64,000 nt of DNA from NCBI GenBank assembly GCA_937901745.1, contig CALGSZ010000155.1:1-64000 (forward strand). The letters are read 5' to 3'. Shown here piece by piece: positions 7,984 through 17,146 of the stretch. The notes under the pieces were generated by a model. That model saw nothing but the letters and a program-made list of their open reading frames with translations, was not told the DNA's origin and made no database searches. The translations under genes were made by a program, and so were the position numbers. Position 1 is the first letter of the stretch; the number at the start of each line of letters is the position of its first letter. This stretch comes from an uncultured Chloroflexota bacterium (GTDB lineage: Bacteria; Chloroflexota; Chloroflexia; Thermomicrobiales; UBA6265).

Positions 7984-10710
7984 GTGTCACAAACGCAGCA
8001 ACAACGGCCGGCACTACACGCCGCCGGTGATGAGCTGCCGGCGGCGTTCGATCCGCAAGAGGTCGAGCGCGGCCTGTATGACTGGTGGGATGCACAGGGC
8101 TACTTTCAGCCAAACGACCGGACGGATCGGCGTCCCTTCGTTGTCATCATGCCGCCGCCAAACGTCACCGGCGCTCTCCATATCGGCCATGCGCTGACCA
8201 TGACCATCGAGGACGTCATGGTCCGCTGGCACCGGATGCTCGGCGATCCGACCCTCTGGCTGCCCGGCGCCGACCACGCGGGCATCGCCGGACAGTGGGT
8301 CGTCGAGAAGCTGATCGCCCAAGAGGGGCTGACTCGCCACGATCTCGGCCGAGAGAAATTCCTCGAGCGCGTCTGGGCTTACATGGATAGCACACGCGGC
8401 CGGATTCGCGACCAGTTGCGCATCCTCGGCGCATCCTGCGACTGGACGCGGTTCCGGTTCACGATGGATCCCGGTCCGGCTCGCGCGGTGCGGCGCGTCT
8501 TCAAGCACCTCTACGACAAGGGCCTGATCTACCGCGGCGAGCGGCTCATCTCCTGGTGCCCGCGCTGCATGACCGCCCTGTCCGACCTGGAAGTCGCTCA
8601 CCGCGACGTTCAGGGTTCGCTCTGGCGCATCGCCTATCCGGTGATTGGGGAATCCGGCGAGACGAGCGACGAGGCGATCGTCGTCGCTACCACGCGACCG
8701 GAGACAATGCTGGGTGACACTGCGGTCGCCGTGCATCCGGACGACGATCGGTACAAGCATCTCGTTGGGCGAAAAGTCCGGCTACCCATCCTCGGCCGCG
8801 TGATCCCGATCGTCGCCGACGAAAGCGTCGATACCACCTTCGGGTCTGGCGCGGTCAAAGTGACCCCGGCGCATGACCCGAACGACTTCGAGATCGCCAA
8901 GCGCCACAACCTCCCATTTGTCACCGTCATGAACACGGACGGCACCCTGAACGAGAACGCGGGGCCGTTCGCTGGACTGACCATCGCAGCCGGGCGAGAA
9001 GCGGTCGTCGCCCGGCTCGAGCAAGACGGGGCGCTGGTTGGCGTCGAGCCGCACGTCCACGCCGTCGGCCACTGCGACCGGTGCGGCACGGTCATCGAGC
9101 CGCTGCTGAGCGAGCAGTGGTTCGTCGAGATGAAGCCGCTCGCCGAGCCCGCCATCCAGGTCGCCAAGGACGGCCGGCTCAAGTTCGTGCCGGAGCGCTT
9201 CAAGGGGGTCTACCTCAACTGGCTGGAGAACATTCGCGACTGGTGCATCTCTCGCCAGCTGTGGTGGGGTCACCGCATCCCGGTTTGGTACTGCCAGCAG
9301 TGCGGCGAGACGATCGTCACCGAAGAGGAGACACTCCAGGCCTGCCCCTCCTGCGGTGGACCGGTCAAGCAAGACCCGGACGTACTCGACACCTGGTTCA
9401 GCTCTGGCCTCTGGCCGTTCTCGACGCTGGGCTGGCCTGACGACACCGAGGATCTACGCCGCTTCTACCCGACCTCGGTGATGGAGACCGGCTACGAGAT
9501 CCTCTTCTTCTGGGTGGCTCGGATGGTCTTCTTCGGGATCGAAATCATGGGCGAGCCCCCGTTCCACACCGTCTACCTGCACGGCACCGTCCGCGACGCG
9601 GAAGGCGCCAAGATGAGCAAGACGAAGGGGAACGTCCTCGATCCGACCGAGGTCTCGGCCGAGTACGGCGTCGACGCACTGCGGTTCGCGCTCATCACGC
9701 AGGGCTCGCCCGGCGTGGACATGAAGCTGAGCCTCCCGCTGGTCGAGTACAACCGCAACTTCGTCAACAAGCTCTGGAACGCGACGCGGTTCGCGCTGCG
9801 CGCCATACGGGAAGCGGGGGTCACGCTCGACGGCGACGGCCCCGCTCGCCCGCATGGCGACCTCGCCCTGGCCGACCGCTGGATCCTGAGCCGGCTCGAC
9901 GCGATCACCGCGGACGTCACCTCTCTCATGGGCAATCACCTCTATGGTGAGGCGGGGCGGCAGCTGCGCGACTTCGTCTGGTCGGAGCTGTGCGACTGGT
10001 ACATCGAGGCGGCGAAGGTTCGCCTCCGCGGCGCCGAGTCGTCGGATGGCGCCACGCCGTCCGGCGGATCGCCGGTGGCTCAGACGCTCGCATACGTCCT
10101 CGAGCGGACGATGCGGCTCCTCCACCCGTTCATGCCGTTCGTGACGGAGCGGCTCTGGCAACACCTGCCGCACGTCGGCGAGAGCGTGATGGTCGCGCCG
10201 TGGCCCGAGCCGGGCACGCGCGATCTCGAGGCAGAATCGGACTGGGTCGCGCTGATGGATCTCGTCACCAAGATCCGCAACGCTCGGGCCGAGGCGAACG
10301 TCGAGCCGGCACGCTGGATCGCCGCCGATGTTTACCCCGGCGACCGAGTGGCGACGTTCGAAGCGTCGCGCCGCGAGTTGAGCTTCCTCGCTCGCATCGC
10401 GGAAGACCGGCTGCGGATCCTGCCGGGCGAGCCGGCCACGGCCGAACAGGCGCTGACGGCGGTTGCCGGCGAGGTGGTGGCTGTCATGCCGCTCGCCGGG
10501 ATGATCGATCTCGAGGCGGAGCGGGCCCGGCTGCGCAAGGAGCTCGCACAGGCGGAGAACGATCTCTCCCGCTTGGAGCAACAGCTGGCCAACGAAGCGT
10601 TCACGACGAAGGCGCCGGCGGCGGTCGTCGAAGGTGTCCGCCAGAAGCGCGAAGTTGCGGCGGAGCGGGTCGAGGTGCTGCGCCGCCGCCTGACCGAGCT
10701 CGGCGGGTAG
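7984..10710 (+). CDS. valS: valyl-tRNA synthetase
   Basis: Charges tRNA-Val with valine in the cytoplasm (class Ia). Class signatures are NVTGALHIGHAL near residue 60 and the KMSKS-type loop KMSKTKGN near 545. Between them lies the CP1 editing domain (VATTRPETMLGDTAVAVHPDD). Cysteine pairs WCPRCM, CDRCG, CQQCG and CPSCG suggest zinc-binding knuckles. The anticodon-binding domain follows, then a C-terminal coiled coil (LEAERARLRKELAQAENDL) that contacts the tRNA. About 908 residues is normal. GTG 7984 is preferred over GTG 7978 because GGAGG lies 8 nt before it and only 2 nt before the other. mutL begins 31 nt after the stop. Confidence 0.97.
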   Translation: MSQTQQQRPALHAAGDELPAAFDPQEVERGLYDWWDAQGYFQPNDRTDRRPFVVIMPPPNVTGALHIGHALTMTIEDVMVRWHRMLGDPTLWLPGADHAGIAGQWVVEKLIAQEGLTRHDLGREKFLERVWAYMDSTRGRIRDQLRILGASCDWTRFRFTMDPGPARAVRRVFKHLYDKGLIYRGERLISWCPRCMTALSDLEVAHRDVQGSLWRIAYPVIGESGETSDEAIVVATTRPETMLGDTAVAVHPDDDRYKHLVGRKVRLPILGRVIPIVADESVDTTFGSGAVKVTPAHDPNDFEIAKRHNLPFVTVMNTDGTLNENAGPFAGLTIAAGREAVVARLEQDGALVGVEPHVHAVGHCDRCGTVIEPLLSEQWFVEMKPLAEPAIQVAKDGRLKFVPERFKGVYLNWLENIRDWCISRQLWWGHRIPVWYCQQCGETIVTEEETLQACPSCGGPVKQDPDVLDTWFSSGLWPFSTLGWPDDTEDLRRFYPTSVMETGYEILFFWVARMVFFGIEIMGEPPFHTVYLHGTVRDAEGAKMSKTKGNVLDPTEVSAEYGVDALRFALITQGSPGVDMKLSLPLVEYNRNFVNKLWNATRFALRAIREAGVTLDGDGPARPHGDLALADRWILSRLDAITADVTSLMGNHLYGEAGRQLRDFVWSELCDWYIEAAKVRLRGAESSDGATPSGGSPVAQTLAYVLERTMRLLHPFMPFVTERLWQHLPHVGESVMVAPWPEPGTRDLEAESDWVALMDLVTKIRNARAEANVEPARWIAADVYPGDRVATFEASRRELSFLARIAEDRLRILPGEPATAEQALTAVAGEVVAVMPLAGMIDLEAERARLRKELAQAENDLSRLEQQLANEAFTTKAPAAVVEGVRQKREVAAERVEVLRRRLTELGG

Positions 10711-10741
10711 CGACGCCGACGCAGAGGACCAGCGAGCACGC

Positions 10742-12466
10742 ATGGCGATTCGTCTCCTGGCACCGGACACCATCGGGAAGATCGCCGCCGGAGAAGTGAT
10801 CGAGCGGCCGGCATCGGTCGTGAAAGAGCTCGTGGAGAACGCGCTCGATGCCGGCGCTCGCCGAATCGCCGTCAGAATCGCGGGCGGCGGCATCGAGCTG
10901 ATCGAGGTCACCGACGACGGCTCGGGCATCCCGCCGGACGAGCTTCCGCTTGCCCTCGAGCGACACGCGACCTCGAAGCTCTCGCGCTTCGAAGATCTGC
11001 ATCAGCTCGGGACGCTCGGCTTCCGGGGCGAAGCATTGCCGAGCATCGCCGCGGTCTCGCGCCTCGATATCCGCACCCGCGTCCGTGAGCAGCCGTCTGG
11101 CGCGGCGCTGACCGTCGACTTCGGCACGATGGGCCGCGTCCAGGCGACCGCCGCGCCCCTCGGCACGACGGTGACGGTCCGCCAGCTCTTCGCCAACGTC
11201 CCGGCCCGCCGCAAGTTCCTCCGCCAACCGGCGACCGAGAGCGGTCTCGCCTGCCGCGTCGTTGAGGCCTACGCGCTGGCCTACCCGGAGGTTGCCTTCT
11301 CGCTCGAGACGGACGGCCGGCGCGTTTTCACGACCGATGGCTCAGGCGATCTCGTGGCCACCGCCACCGCGATTCTCGGCGCTGAGGTCGGCCGGGCGCT
11401 CCTGACGCTGGAGCCGCTGGACGAGTCCGCGGCCGTGCCTGGCGTTGATGTCACCGGCTGGGTCGCCGCTCCCAGCATCTCACGCTCGCACCGCCAAGGG
11501 ATCGTCTTCTTCGTCAACGGGCGGTGGATCCAGAACCGCGCGCTGTCCTACGCCTTGGAGGAGGCATATCACTCACTCCTGATGGTCGGCCGGCACCCGG
11601 TCGCGCTCGCTCGCATCCAGCTCGATCCCGCCTCGGTCGATGTCAACGTTCACCCGACGAAGGCGGAGGTCAAGTTCGCCGACGAGCGCGCCGTCTGCCG
11701 AGCCGTCCAGCGAGCGGCCCACGCGGCTCTGGTCCGCGCTCCCCGCGACGAGCTGCCCGGCATCACCTTCCAGCCGCCTCCGCCGCGCGAGCGAACGGAC
11801 CAGCTGCCGATGGCGCCGATCCGGACGGAACCGTTGGTATCGAGCGACGAGACCGAGACGGAGACACAAGACCGTCCGGAGACGCATCCCTCTGGACTGC
11901 CGATTCTCCGCGTCCTGGGACAGGTCGCCGCCAGCTACATCATCGCCGAGGGGCCGGAAGGACTCTACCTGATCGATCAGCACGCCGCCCACGAGCGGGT
12001 GATGTACGAGAAGATCCTGGCGCAGCTGGCGGCCAAATCCGTCGATCAACAGCCGCTCCTCGATCCGCTCGTCATCGAGCTCTCGCCAGAAGAACTCGCG
12101 GTCTTCGAGAAATCGCTCGAGGAGTTTCGGCAGATCGGCTTCGACTGCGAGCCCTTTGGTCATGGCTCGGCCGTGATCCGCGCCATCCCAGCAATCATCC
12201 AGGGTGTGGATATCGCCGAGCGGTTTCGCCTGATGCTGCGAGAGCTCGCCGACGGCGGCGTCGGCACCAGTTGGCTCGACTCGGTCGCGATCACCGCTGC
12301 CTGCCACTCTTCGATTCGTGCCGGACAGCCCCTCTCCCTCGCGGAGATGCGGGAGCTCGTCGCGCAACTCGAGCGCACGCAGCATCCACGCGCCTGCGGC
12401 CACGGGCGGCCGACGATGCTGCAGCTAAGCGCGGCAGAGCTTGAGCGGCAATTCGCCCGTCGGTAA
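10742..12466 (+). CDS. mutL: DNA mismatch repair endonuclease MutL
   Basis: Mismatch repair ATPase/endonuclease that links MutS to strand removal. The N-terminal GHKL ATPase has KIAAGEVIERPASVVKELVE, ENALDAGA, DDGSGIPPDE and TLGFRGEALPSI. The linker is short (around residues 330-385). The C-terminal domain carries the metal-binding endonuclease signature DQHAAHERVMYE (DQHA-x2-E-x4-E), followed by ACHSSIRAG and ACGHGRPTML. It should therefore be an incising MutL, unlike the E. coli type. The 574-residue length is normal. mutS is not in the window. The ATG follows AGAGGACCAGCGAGCACGC, and transcription from the valS unit is likely. Confidence 0.97.
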   Translation: MAIRLLAPDTIGKIAAGEVIERPASVVKELVENALDAGARRIAVRIAGGGIELIEVTDDGSGIPPDELPLALERHATSKLSRFEDLHQLGTLGFRGEALPSIAAVSRLDIRTRVREQPSGAALTVDFGTMGRVQATAAPLGTTVTVRQLFANVPARRKFLRQPATESGLACRVVEAYALAYPEVAFSLETDGRRVFTTDGSGDLVATATAILGAEVGRALLTLEPLDESAAVPGVDVTGWVAAPSISRSHRQGIVFFVNGRWIQNRALSYALEEAYHSLLMVGRHPVALARIQLDPASVDVNVHPTKAEVKFADERAVCRAVQRAAHAALVRAPRDELPGITFQPPPPRERTDQLPMAPIRTEPLVSSDETETETQDRPETHPSGLPILRVLGQVAASYIIAEGPEGLYLIDQHAAHERVMYEKILAQLAAKSVDQQPLLDPLVIELSPEELAVFEKSLEEFRQIGFDCEPFGHGSAVIRAIPAIIQGVDIAERFRLMLRELADGGVGTSWLDSVAITAACHSSIRAGQPLSLAEMRELVAQLERTQHPRACGHGRPTMLQLSAAELERQFARR

Positions 12467-12507
12467 GCGTCCGATAGTCCGAGGATGCTCGATCTCCAGG
12501 AGAGGGG

Positions 12508-12987
12508 ATGCAAGGCAACCAACCCGGCGCGCCGCTCTCAGTAACGATCCGTCCTCTCCGCCCAGAAGAGAAGGACGTCGCGCGACAGCTCATCTTGGCA
12601 GGATTGCAGGACCACTTCGGCCAGATCGATGAATCCCTCAACCCGGACCTGCGCGATATCGAGGCGAGCTACCTGCGCACGGGACACGCCTTCGTCGTCG
12701 CTGAGGCCGATGGCTGTATTGTCGGGACCGGCGCCTTGATGGACGAGGAACCGGGCGTCGGACGCCTAGTGCGGATTTCCGTCGCTCGTTACGCGCGAGG
12801 CCGGGGCATCGGGCGACGGCTCGTTCAGCATCTCATCGCCGAGGCGCGAGCGCGTGGTCACCGGCGCGTCGTCTGCGAGACGAACGACGACTGGGAGGAC
12901 GCGATCAGGCTCTACCGCGCCTGTGGCTTCACGGAAGTAACGCGACGCGACGGCGACGTCCACTTCGCCCTTGACTTGACCGCCTGA
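12508..12987 (+). CDS. GNAT-family N-acetyltransferase
   Basis: A 159-residue acetyl-CoA-dependent acetyltransferase of unknown substrate. The acetyl-CoA loop is visible in VARYARGRGIGRRLVQHLI (Q/RxxGxG/A motif), preceded by the beta-4 strand VGRLVRIS. The C-terminal ALYRACGF-like segment is AIRLYRACGFTEVTRRDGD. The ATG follows CAGGAGAGGGG. It lies 41 nt after mutL on the same strand and may be the last gene of the valS-mutL transcript. The next gene converges 12 nt away. Confidence 0.85.
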   Translation: MQGNQPGAPLSVTIRPLRPEEKDVARQLILAGLQDHFGQIDESLNPDLRDIEASYLRTGHAFVVAEADGCIVGTGALMDEEPGVGRLVRISVARYARGRGIGRRLVQHLIAEARARGHRRVVCETNDDWEDAIRLYRACGFTEVTRRDGDVHFALDLTA

Positions 12988-12999
12988 TGAGCGCCGCCG

Positions 13000-14211
13000 T
13001 CAGCCGGCGAAGACATCGGCCACGAGCCGTAGCCGCTCGGTCGAGATGAACCAGAGATCCCAGGACAGCACGAGCCCGGAAACGCCAGCGTCGCGGAACG
13101 CGACGAGCGCTTCCCGCAACCTCGCATCGGTCCAGCCAGCGCAGGTCACGCCGTCGAGGTGGACCAAATCAATGCCCACGTCGATCTCCGATAGGCCCAG
13201 AGCGTGAGCGCGCGCCACCTCTGCCGCGAGCGCTTCCGGCGACAAGCCGTCGTGCCGGAGCGTCGCGCGGCGATCCGGCAACGGAAGGCCTGTCGCCTCG
13301 CGCAGCCAGCCCATCGCCGTCGCCTCGGGGATGCCTTGGTGCTCGACCAGCCAGTCGGCCAAGCCGAGGATTTCGAAGGGCAGACCGGCGGGTGCAACAG
13401 TCCCGCCGTAGACCATCAGCTTGGTGAGACCGGCGCCGGACGCCAAGGCGCGTAAGTCCTGTCCCACTGCCCGCGTCACCACCGGCGAGAAGACATCGAG
13501 CGCGACCGCTTTGCCAGCCGCACGGACCTGCTGCACTGCCTCCCGCACCAAGGCAGTCACGGCTGCCTGGCGCCCATCGAGAAACGCGTTGAGCAGCGCC
13601 ACGTCCGTGTCGCCGCTTGAGTTGGTCCCGCTGAGCAGCGCCTCGAGCCAGCGGCGGCTCCCCTCCGCCGATCCGAACAAACGTCGCACCGCCGCGCGCA
13701 CCTCTCCCAGGTCGAGCCCGGCAGAGGCGAACGCGTCCCGGCAGGCATCGCAGAAGCAGGCAAACGACCGCTCCGGCTCCTGGCAGGGCGACGGGAAGCG
13801 GATGCGATCGAGCATCACGCCGTCATAGACATCCCGCCGCGCGACATCAGCGACCGCGGCAAGCGCCTGCCGACGCGCCTCCGGCTGATGCGGGCAGAGG
13901 AAGGTGAACTCCCGCATCCCTCGGAACGCCGGCGCCGCCTCGCCATCGAGCCCGACCGCGCGCCACTCCGCCGGAGGATCGAAATCCGCGTGCCCAGCCA
14001 GCACCAATTGCCAGCGGTAGAAACGCGCGCCCGCGCGAGTTGCCTCCTCGCGGCAAACGTCGAGAAGCGCCACTGGCAACCGCCAGCCGACGACGAGGTC
14101 TGTGATTGGCAGGATGGCGAACGCCTCCCGCAGCCGCTCGCGCGCCACGGCGGCCGTTACCGCCTCGAGCCCGGGGCGATCCTCCAGGTATTGGACGGTC
14201 AGCCGTACCAC
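13000..14211 (-). CDS. TIM-barrel, glycosyl-hydrolase-like protein of unknown function
   Basis: A 403-residue protein without a firm family assignment. The alternating strand/helix pattern looks like a (beta/alpha)8 barrel of the glycoside-hydrolase-like kind: LVVGWRLPVALLDVCREEA, ARFYRWQLVLAG, then REFTFLCPHQPEARRQ, VYDGVMLDRIRFPSP, FACFCDACRDAF with CFCDAC resembling a small metal or disulfide knuckle, AVALDVFSPVV, KLMVYGG and VLSWDLWFI at the C-terminus. The acidic residues in DGVMLDRIRF and SWDLWFI are candidates for an active site. There is no signal peptide, so it is probably cytoplasmic. GTG start; 24 nt downstream of the DUF6941-like gene. Confidence 0.65.
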   Translation of the reverse strand: MVRLTVQYLEDRPGLEAVTAAVARERLREAFAILPITDLVVGWRLPVALLDVCREEATRAGARFYRWQLVLAGHADFDPPAEWRAVGLDGEAAPAFRGMREFTFLCPHQPEARRQALAAVADVARRDVYDGVMLDRIRFPSPCQEPERSFACFCDACRDAFASAGLDLGEVRAAVRRLFGSAEGSRRWLEALLSGTNSSGDTDVALLNAFLDGRQAAVTALVREAVQQVRAAGKAVALDVFSPVVTRAVGQDLRALASGAGLTKLMVYGGTVAPAGLPFEILGLADWLVEHQGIPEATAMGWLREATGLPLPDRRATLRHDGLSPEALAAEVARAHALGLSEIDVGIDLVHLDGVTCAGWTDARLREALVAFRDAGVSGLVLSWDLWFISTERLRLVADVFAG

Positions 14212-14235
14212 GGGGCGCCTGCCTCCGCTCGCCGG

Positions 14236-14655
14236 CTACCCTTTCCGCTGCTTGACGAGGACATCGAAGGCCGTACGGGCCAGCACCTCATCCTCGTACC
14301 GGAGCGTAAAGACATGCCGGCCCGTCTCCTTCAGCTCGACGTTGGAAATCTTCAAGACGAACGGCACGCCCTGCTCCGATCCTTCCCGCAGGTGCACCGG
14401 TCGGCCGACGGTCACGACCGGTCGCGCAGGCGGATCGAGTAGCGGCACGCCGTCCTCGTTCTCGAGCTGCACCGTGAATTGCAGTGGCCGATTCGTCTCG
14501 ATCCAGGGCACGATGACGCGCACCGCGATCTCAAAGCCACGCGTCAGCGGAAGCTCGGGAACCGTCAGGCGCTCCCAGCCGCCGCCCAGGATGTAGAGCT
14601 TGCCTCCCACCACCTGGGCGGCATCCGCGAGCAGAAAGCAATCAACCCGTGGCAC
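14236..14655 (-). CDS. hypothetical beta-rich protein, DUF6941-like
   Basis: A 139-residue protein beginning MPRVDCFLLADAAQVVGGK and then LYILGGGWERL, the opening pattern of small uncharacterised proteins annotated as DUF6941 in Actinobacteria and Chloroflexota. The rest is strand-rich (FEIAVRVIVPW, LQFTVQLENEDG, HVFTLRYEDEVLA), suggesting a beta-sandwich. No catalytic residues are evident. The start is GTG with only a weak purine stretch upstream. It precedes the TIM-barrel gene and probably shares its transcript. Confidence 0.7.
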   Translation of the reverse strand: MPRVDCFLLADAAQVVGGKLYILGGGWERLTVPELPLTRGFEIAVRVIVPWIETNRPLQFTVQLENEDGVPLLDPPARPVVTVGRPVHLREGSEQGVPFVLKISNVELKETGRHVFTLRYEDEVLARTAFDVLVKQRKG

Positions 14656-14700
14656 GCGGCGTCCCGTCTCGATGCAGGGTGGACCGTCGCCGAAGCTCGG

Positions 14701-14898
14701 CTACGGGGTGTACCGGCGACGTGGCTCGTCCGGATCGATCGCTAAGCCATCGTCGTCACCAATGCGAGCCGGGCGAAAGGCATCGGGATCGGTCGGGCGG
14801 GTCAGAGGAGGCAAGGACCGCCGTGGCGGGCGCTCGCTCGACTCATCGTCCATGATCGGGTCCACTGGACGGTCATCCGGGTCTCGATACTCGGACAT
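14701..14898 (-). CDS. small disordered acidic protein
   Basis: A 65-residue product rich in Asp, Arg and Pro (RPVDPIMDDESSERPPRR, DPDAFRPARIGDDDG) with no predicted fold. It is kept because a strong GGGAGGAG lies 4 nt before the ATG. It is first in line ahead of the DUF6941-like gene (45 nt). Function unknown. Confidence 0.55.
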   Translation of the reverse strand: MSEYRDPDDRPVDPIMDDESSERPPRRSLPPLTRPTDPDAFRPARIGDDDGLAIDPDEPRRRYTP

Positions 14899-15099
14899 CT
14901 ATCTCCTCCCTGCCAGACATCACATCTTATTGCGAATCATAGGGTACCCCGGCCTCGCCTCTCGCTGCATCCCCAGTACCAGCCGCGTCAGCAAGGAAGT
15001 CTGCTTATGCGGCCAGGCAGCGCGGCGGAAGCGATTCCGGCGTCTGCGCTACCCCGAATCCCTTGTCAATACGGTGAAAACGAAGACGCCCGCGCGGCG

Positions 15100-15750
15100 C
15101 TACTCAGGCACGTCCTCGAAATCGTCGACCCGCCAACCGTCTGCCTGCTCGACCAGCAGGAAGCGCGTCGGACCCGCCGGCTCCTGATCCTGCGGATCAT
15201 CGCCGACAACGATCGCCGCGACGCGCCCATCAGGCAGGCGCTCCACCGCGCCGAAGCTCAGAATGCTGATCCGGGCCCCCTCCGGCAGCGGCCGCGCGCC
15301 GGCCAGGCCGCGATAGATCTGATCCGGCATCGGCCCGGCCTCGCCGGTGAGCCCCTCGACCAGGCTCAACGACCACTGGCGAATGAATCGGTCGGAATAG
15401 AGGGCGAGCACACGCCAAAGGTCACCGGCGTTGCTGCAAGCGATCAGCTCGCGGATGACCGCACGCACCGCGGCTTCGGTTTCCGCATCCACTGCCGTGG
15501 ACGTAGCCGGCGGCGAGGCAGCCGGCATCGCCGCGACCGGCGTCGCGACAAGCGCCTGCAGTTCCTCCAGCGTTACCGGCTCTGTCGTGCACTCCTCGGG
15601 CGCGGGCACATCTGGCGTCGGCGTCGCCTGCCCCGCTAGCGCACTCGATCCTGTCGTCAGCAACGCGGCAGCCAGCAGCGGCAACAACAGCCATCGCGCG
15701 GCAGACACCATTCGCCCGACGCCGCGATGTCGCTTCACGAGTCGCAGCAT
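15100..15750 (-). CDS. secreted NTF2-like protein
   Basis: A 216-residue exported protein. A signal peptide with a basic start and the hydrophobic core WLLLPLLAAALLTTG ends near SSALAGQA. A low-complexity Ala/Pro/Thr linker follows (ATPVAAMPAASPPATSTAV). The last 110 residues look like an NTF2/SnoaL-type domain: AVRAVIRELIACSNAGDL, RVLALYSDRFIRQW, RFLLVEQADGWRVDDF. The ATG at 15750 has GGGGAG upstream and lies 10 nt after the MFS stop; the longer open frame to 16029 overlaps the MFS gene and is not used. Ligand and role unknown. Confidence 0.75.
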   Translation of the reverse strand: MLRLVKRHRGVGRMVSAARWLLLPLLAAALLTTGSSALAGQATPTPDVPAPEECTTEPVTLEELQALVATPVAAMPAASPPATSTAVDAETEAAVRAVIRELIACSNAGDLWRVLALYSDRFIRQWSLSLVEGLTGEAGPMPDQIYRGLAGARPLPEGARISILSFGAVERLPDGRVAAIVVGDDPQDQEPAGPTRFLLVEQADGWRVDDFEDVPE

Positions 15751-15760
15751 GTCCACTCCC

Positions 15761-17062
15761 CTAAGCGGTTGCCTGTGCCGGAGCCGCGCGCTCCGGCATC
15801 GCCTCTCGGTCGATCCGCAGCGCCATCGCCCCTCCGAGCACGGCGAGGGCGCCGGAGCCGATGAAGGCAACCGTGTAGCTGCCAAGCGCGTCGTGGATCG
15901 CGCCTCCCACATACGCCAGCAGCGCCGCGCCGATCTGATGGGCGCAGAAGACCCATCCGTAGATCGTACCGACATTCTCCCTGCCGAAGATGTCGGCGCA
16001 GAGCGCGACCGTTGGCGGGACCGTGGCAATGTAGTCGAGCCCGAAGATGACCGCGAAGACCGTCAGGCCACCGAGACCGAGATCGGTGACGAACGGCAGG
16101 AGAAAGAGCGAGACTCCGCGAAACGTGTAGTAGCAGGCGAGCAGCTTGCGCGGATCGATGCGGTCAGTCAGGTATCCAGAGGCGAGGGTCCCGACGAAGT
16201 TCATCGCGCCCATCAGCGCCAACACGCTCGCGGCGGTCACCTCGGCGTAGCCGTGATCAACGGCGTGCGGGATGAAGTGCGTGCCAACGATGCCGACCGA
16301 GGTCGCGCCGCAGACGAAGAAGCTCCCCGCCAGCAGCCAAAACTCCGGCACCCGCACGGCGCGTTTCAGCGTCGCGACGATGCTGGCTGGGCGGGACGAC
16401 GGCACTTCGGCATCATCCGCCAGCCCATATGGTCGCAAGCCGACCTCCGCCGGCAGGTCGCGCATGAAGAGGAGCACCGGGATAACCAGCGCTGTCACCA
16501 CGACCGCGGCGACAACCGAGGCCTCCCGCCAGCCGAGGGAGACGACGAGCCAGCTCAAGATCGGGATGAAAACAAGCTGCCCGGCCGACGTCCCGGCGCC
16601 GAGCATGCCTTGCACCAACCCACGCCGGGCGACGAACCAGCGGTTCGCGACCGTCGCGCCGAGGACCGAGGCCATTCCGGTACCGATCCCGGTCAGCACG
16701 CCCCACAGGAGGACCATCTGCCACAGTCGCTGCATCGCCGCCGCGCCGCCGACGCTCACGCCGAGCAGGACCAGGCACGCGAGCAGGATTCGCCGCGGCC
16801 CGAAGCGGTCCATCAGCGCCCCGCCGAGCGGCGCCGCCACCGCCGTGAAGAGCAGCCCAACCGAGATGGCGAAGGAGATCTCCGTCCGGCTCCAGCCCAG
16901 ATCGCGCTCAAGCGGCTTGATCAGCACGCTCGGCGCCGAGCGGATGCCGAAGATCAGGAGAGATGCGATGACCGTGACGGCAACGACGATCCATCCGTAA
17001 TAGTAGGAAGTCCGAAGGGGGGGCCGCACCCAGACGCTCCTCAGCGCGCACGCCGACGACAT
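15761..17062 (-). CDS. major facilitator superfamily transporter, OxlT/MCT-like
   Basis: A 12-helix secondary transporter of 433 residues. The first helix YYYGWIVVAVTVIASLLIFG, the motif after TM2-3 (GALMDRFGPRRILL), the TM4 segment GIGTGMASVLGATVANRWF and the TM5 motif GLVQGMLGAGTSAGQ are typical of the oxalate/monocarboxylate carrier branch. A central cytoplasmic loop follows RDLPAEVGLRPYG. The substrate is probably an organic anion, by family only. It follows the sugar ABC permease genes after 84 nt on the same strand and precedes the secreted NTF2-like gene. Confidence 0.88.
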   Translation of the reverse strand: MSSACALRSVWVRPPLRTSYYYGWIVVAVTVIASLLIFGIRSAPSVLIKPLERDLGWSRTEISFAISVGLLFTAVAAPLGGALMDRFGPRRILLACLVLLGVSVGGAAAMQRLWQMVLLWGVLTGIGTGMASVLGATVANRWFVARRGLVQGMLGAGTSAGQLVFIPILSWLVVSLGWREASVVAAVVVTALVIPVLLFMRDLPAEVGLRPYGLADDAEVPSSRPASIVATLKRAVRVPEFWLLAGSFFVCGATSVGIVGTHFIPHAVDHGYAEVTAASVLALMGAMNFVGTLASGYLTDRIDPRKLLACYYTFRGVSLFLLPFVTDLGLGGLTVFAVIFGLDYIATVPPTVALCADIFGRENVGTIYGWVFCAHQIGAALLAYVGGAIHDALGSYTVAFIGSGALAVLGGAMALRIDREAMPERAAPAQATA

Positions 17063-17146
17063 GTCCCTACAGGGTACAACGGCGCCCGCTACCCCGTCGT
17101 GAGACGGGAACTCGAAGCGATCCTCTCTATCGCGATGGTTGTGTCT

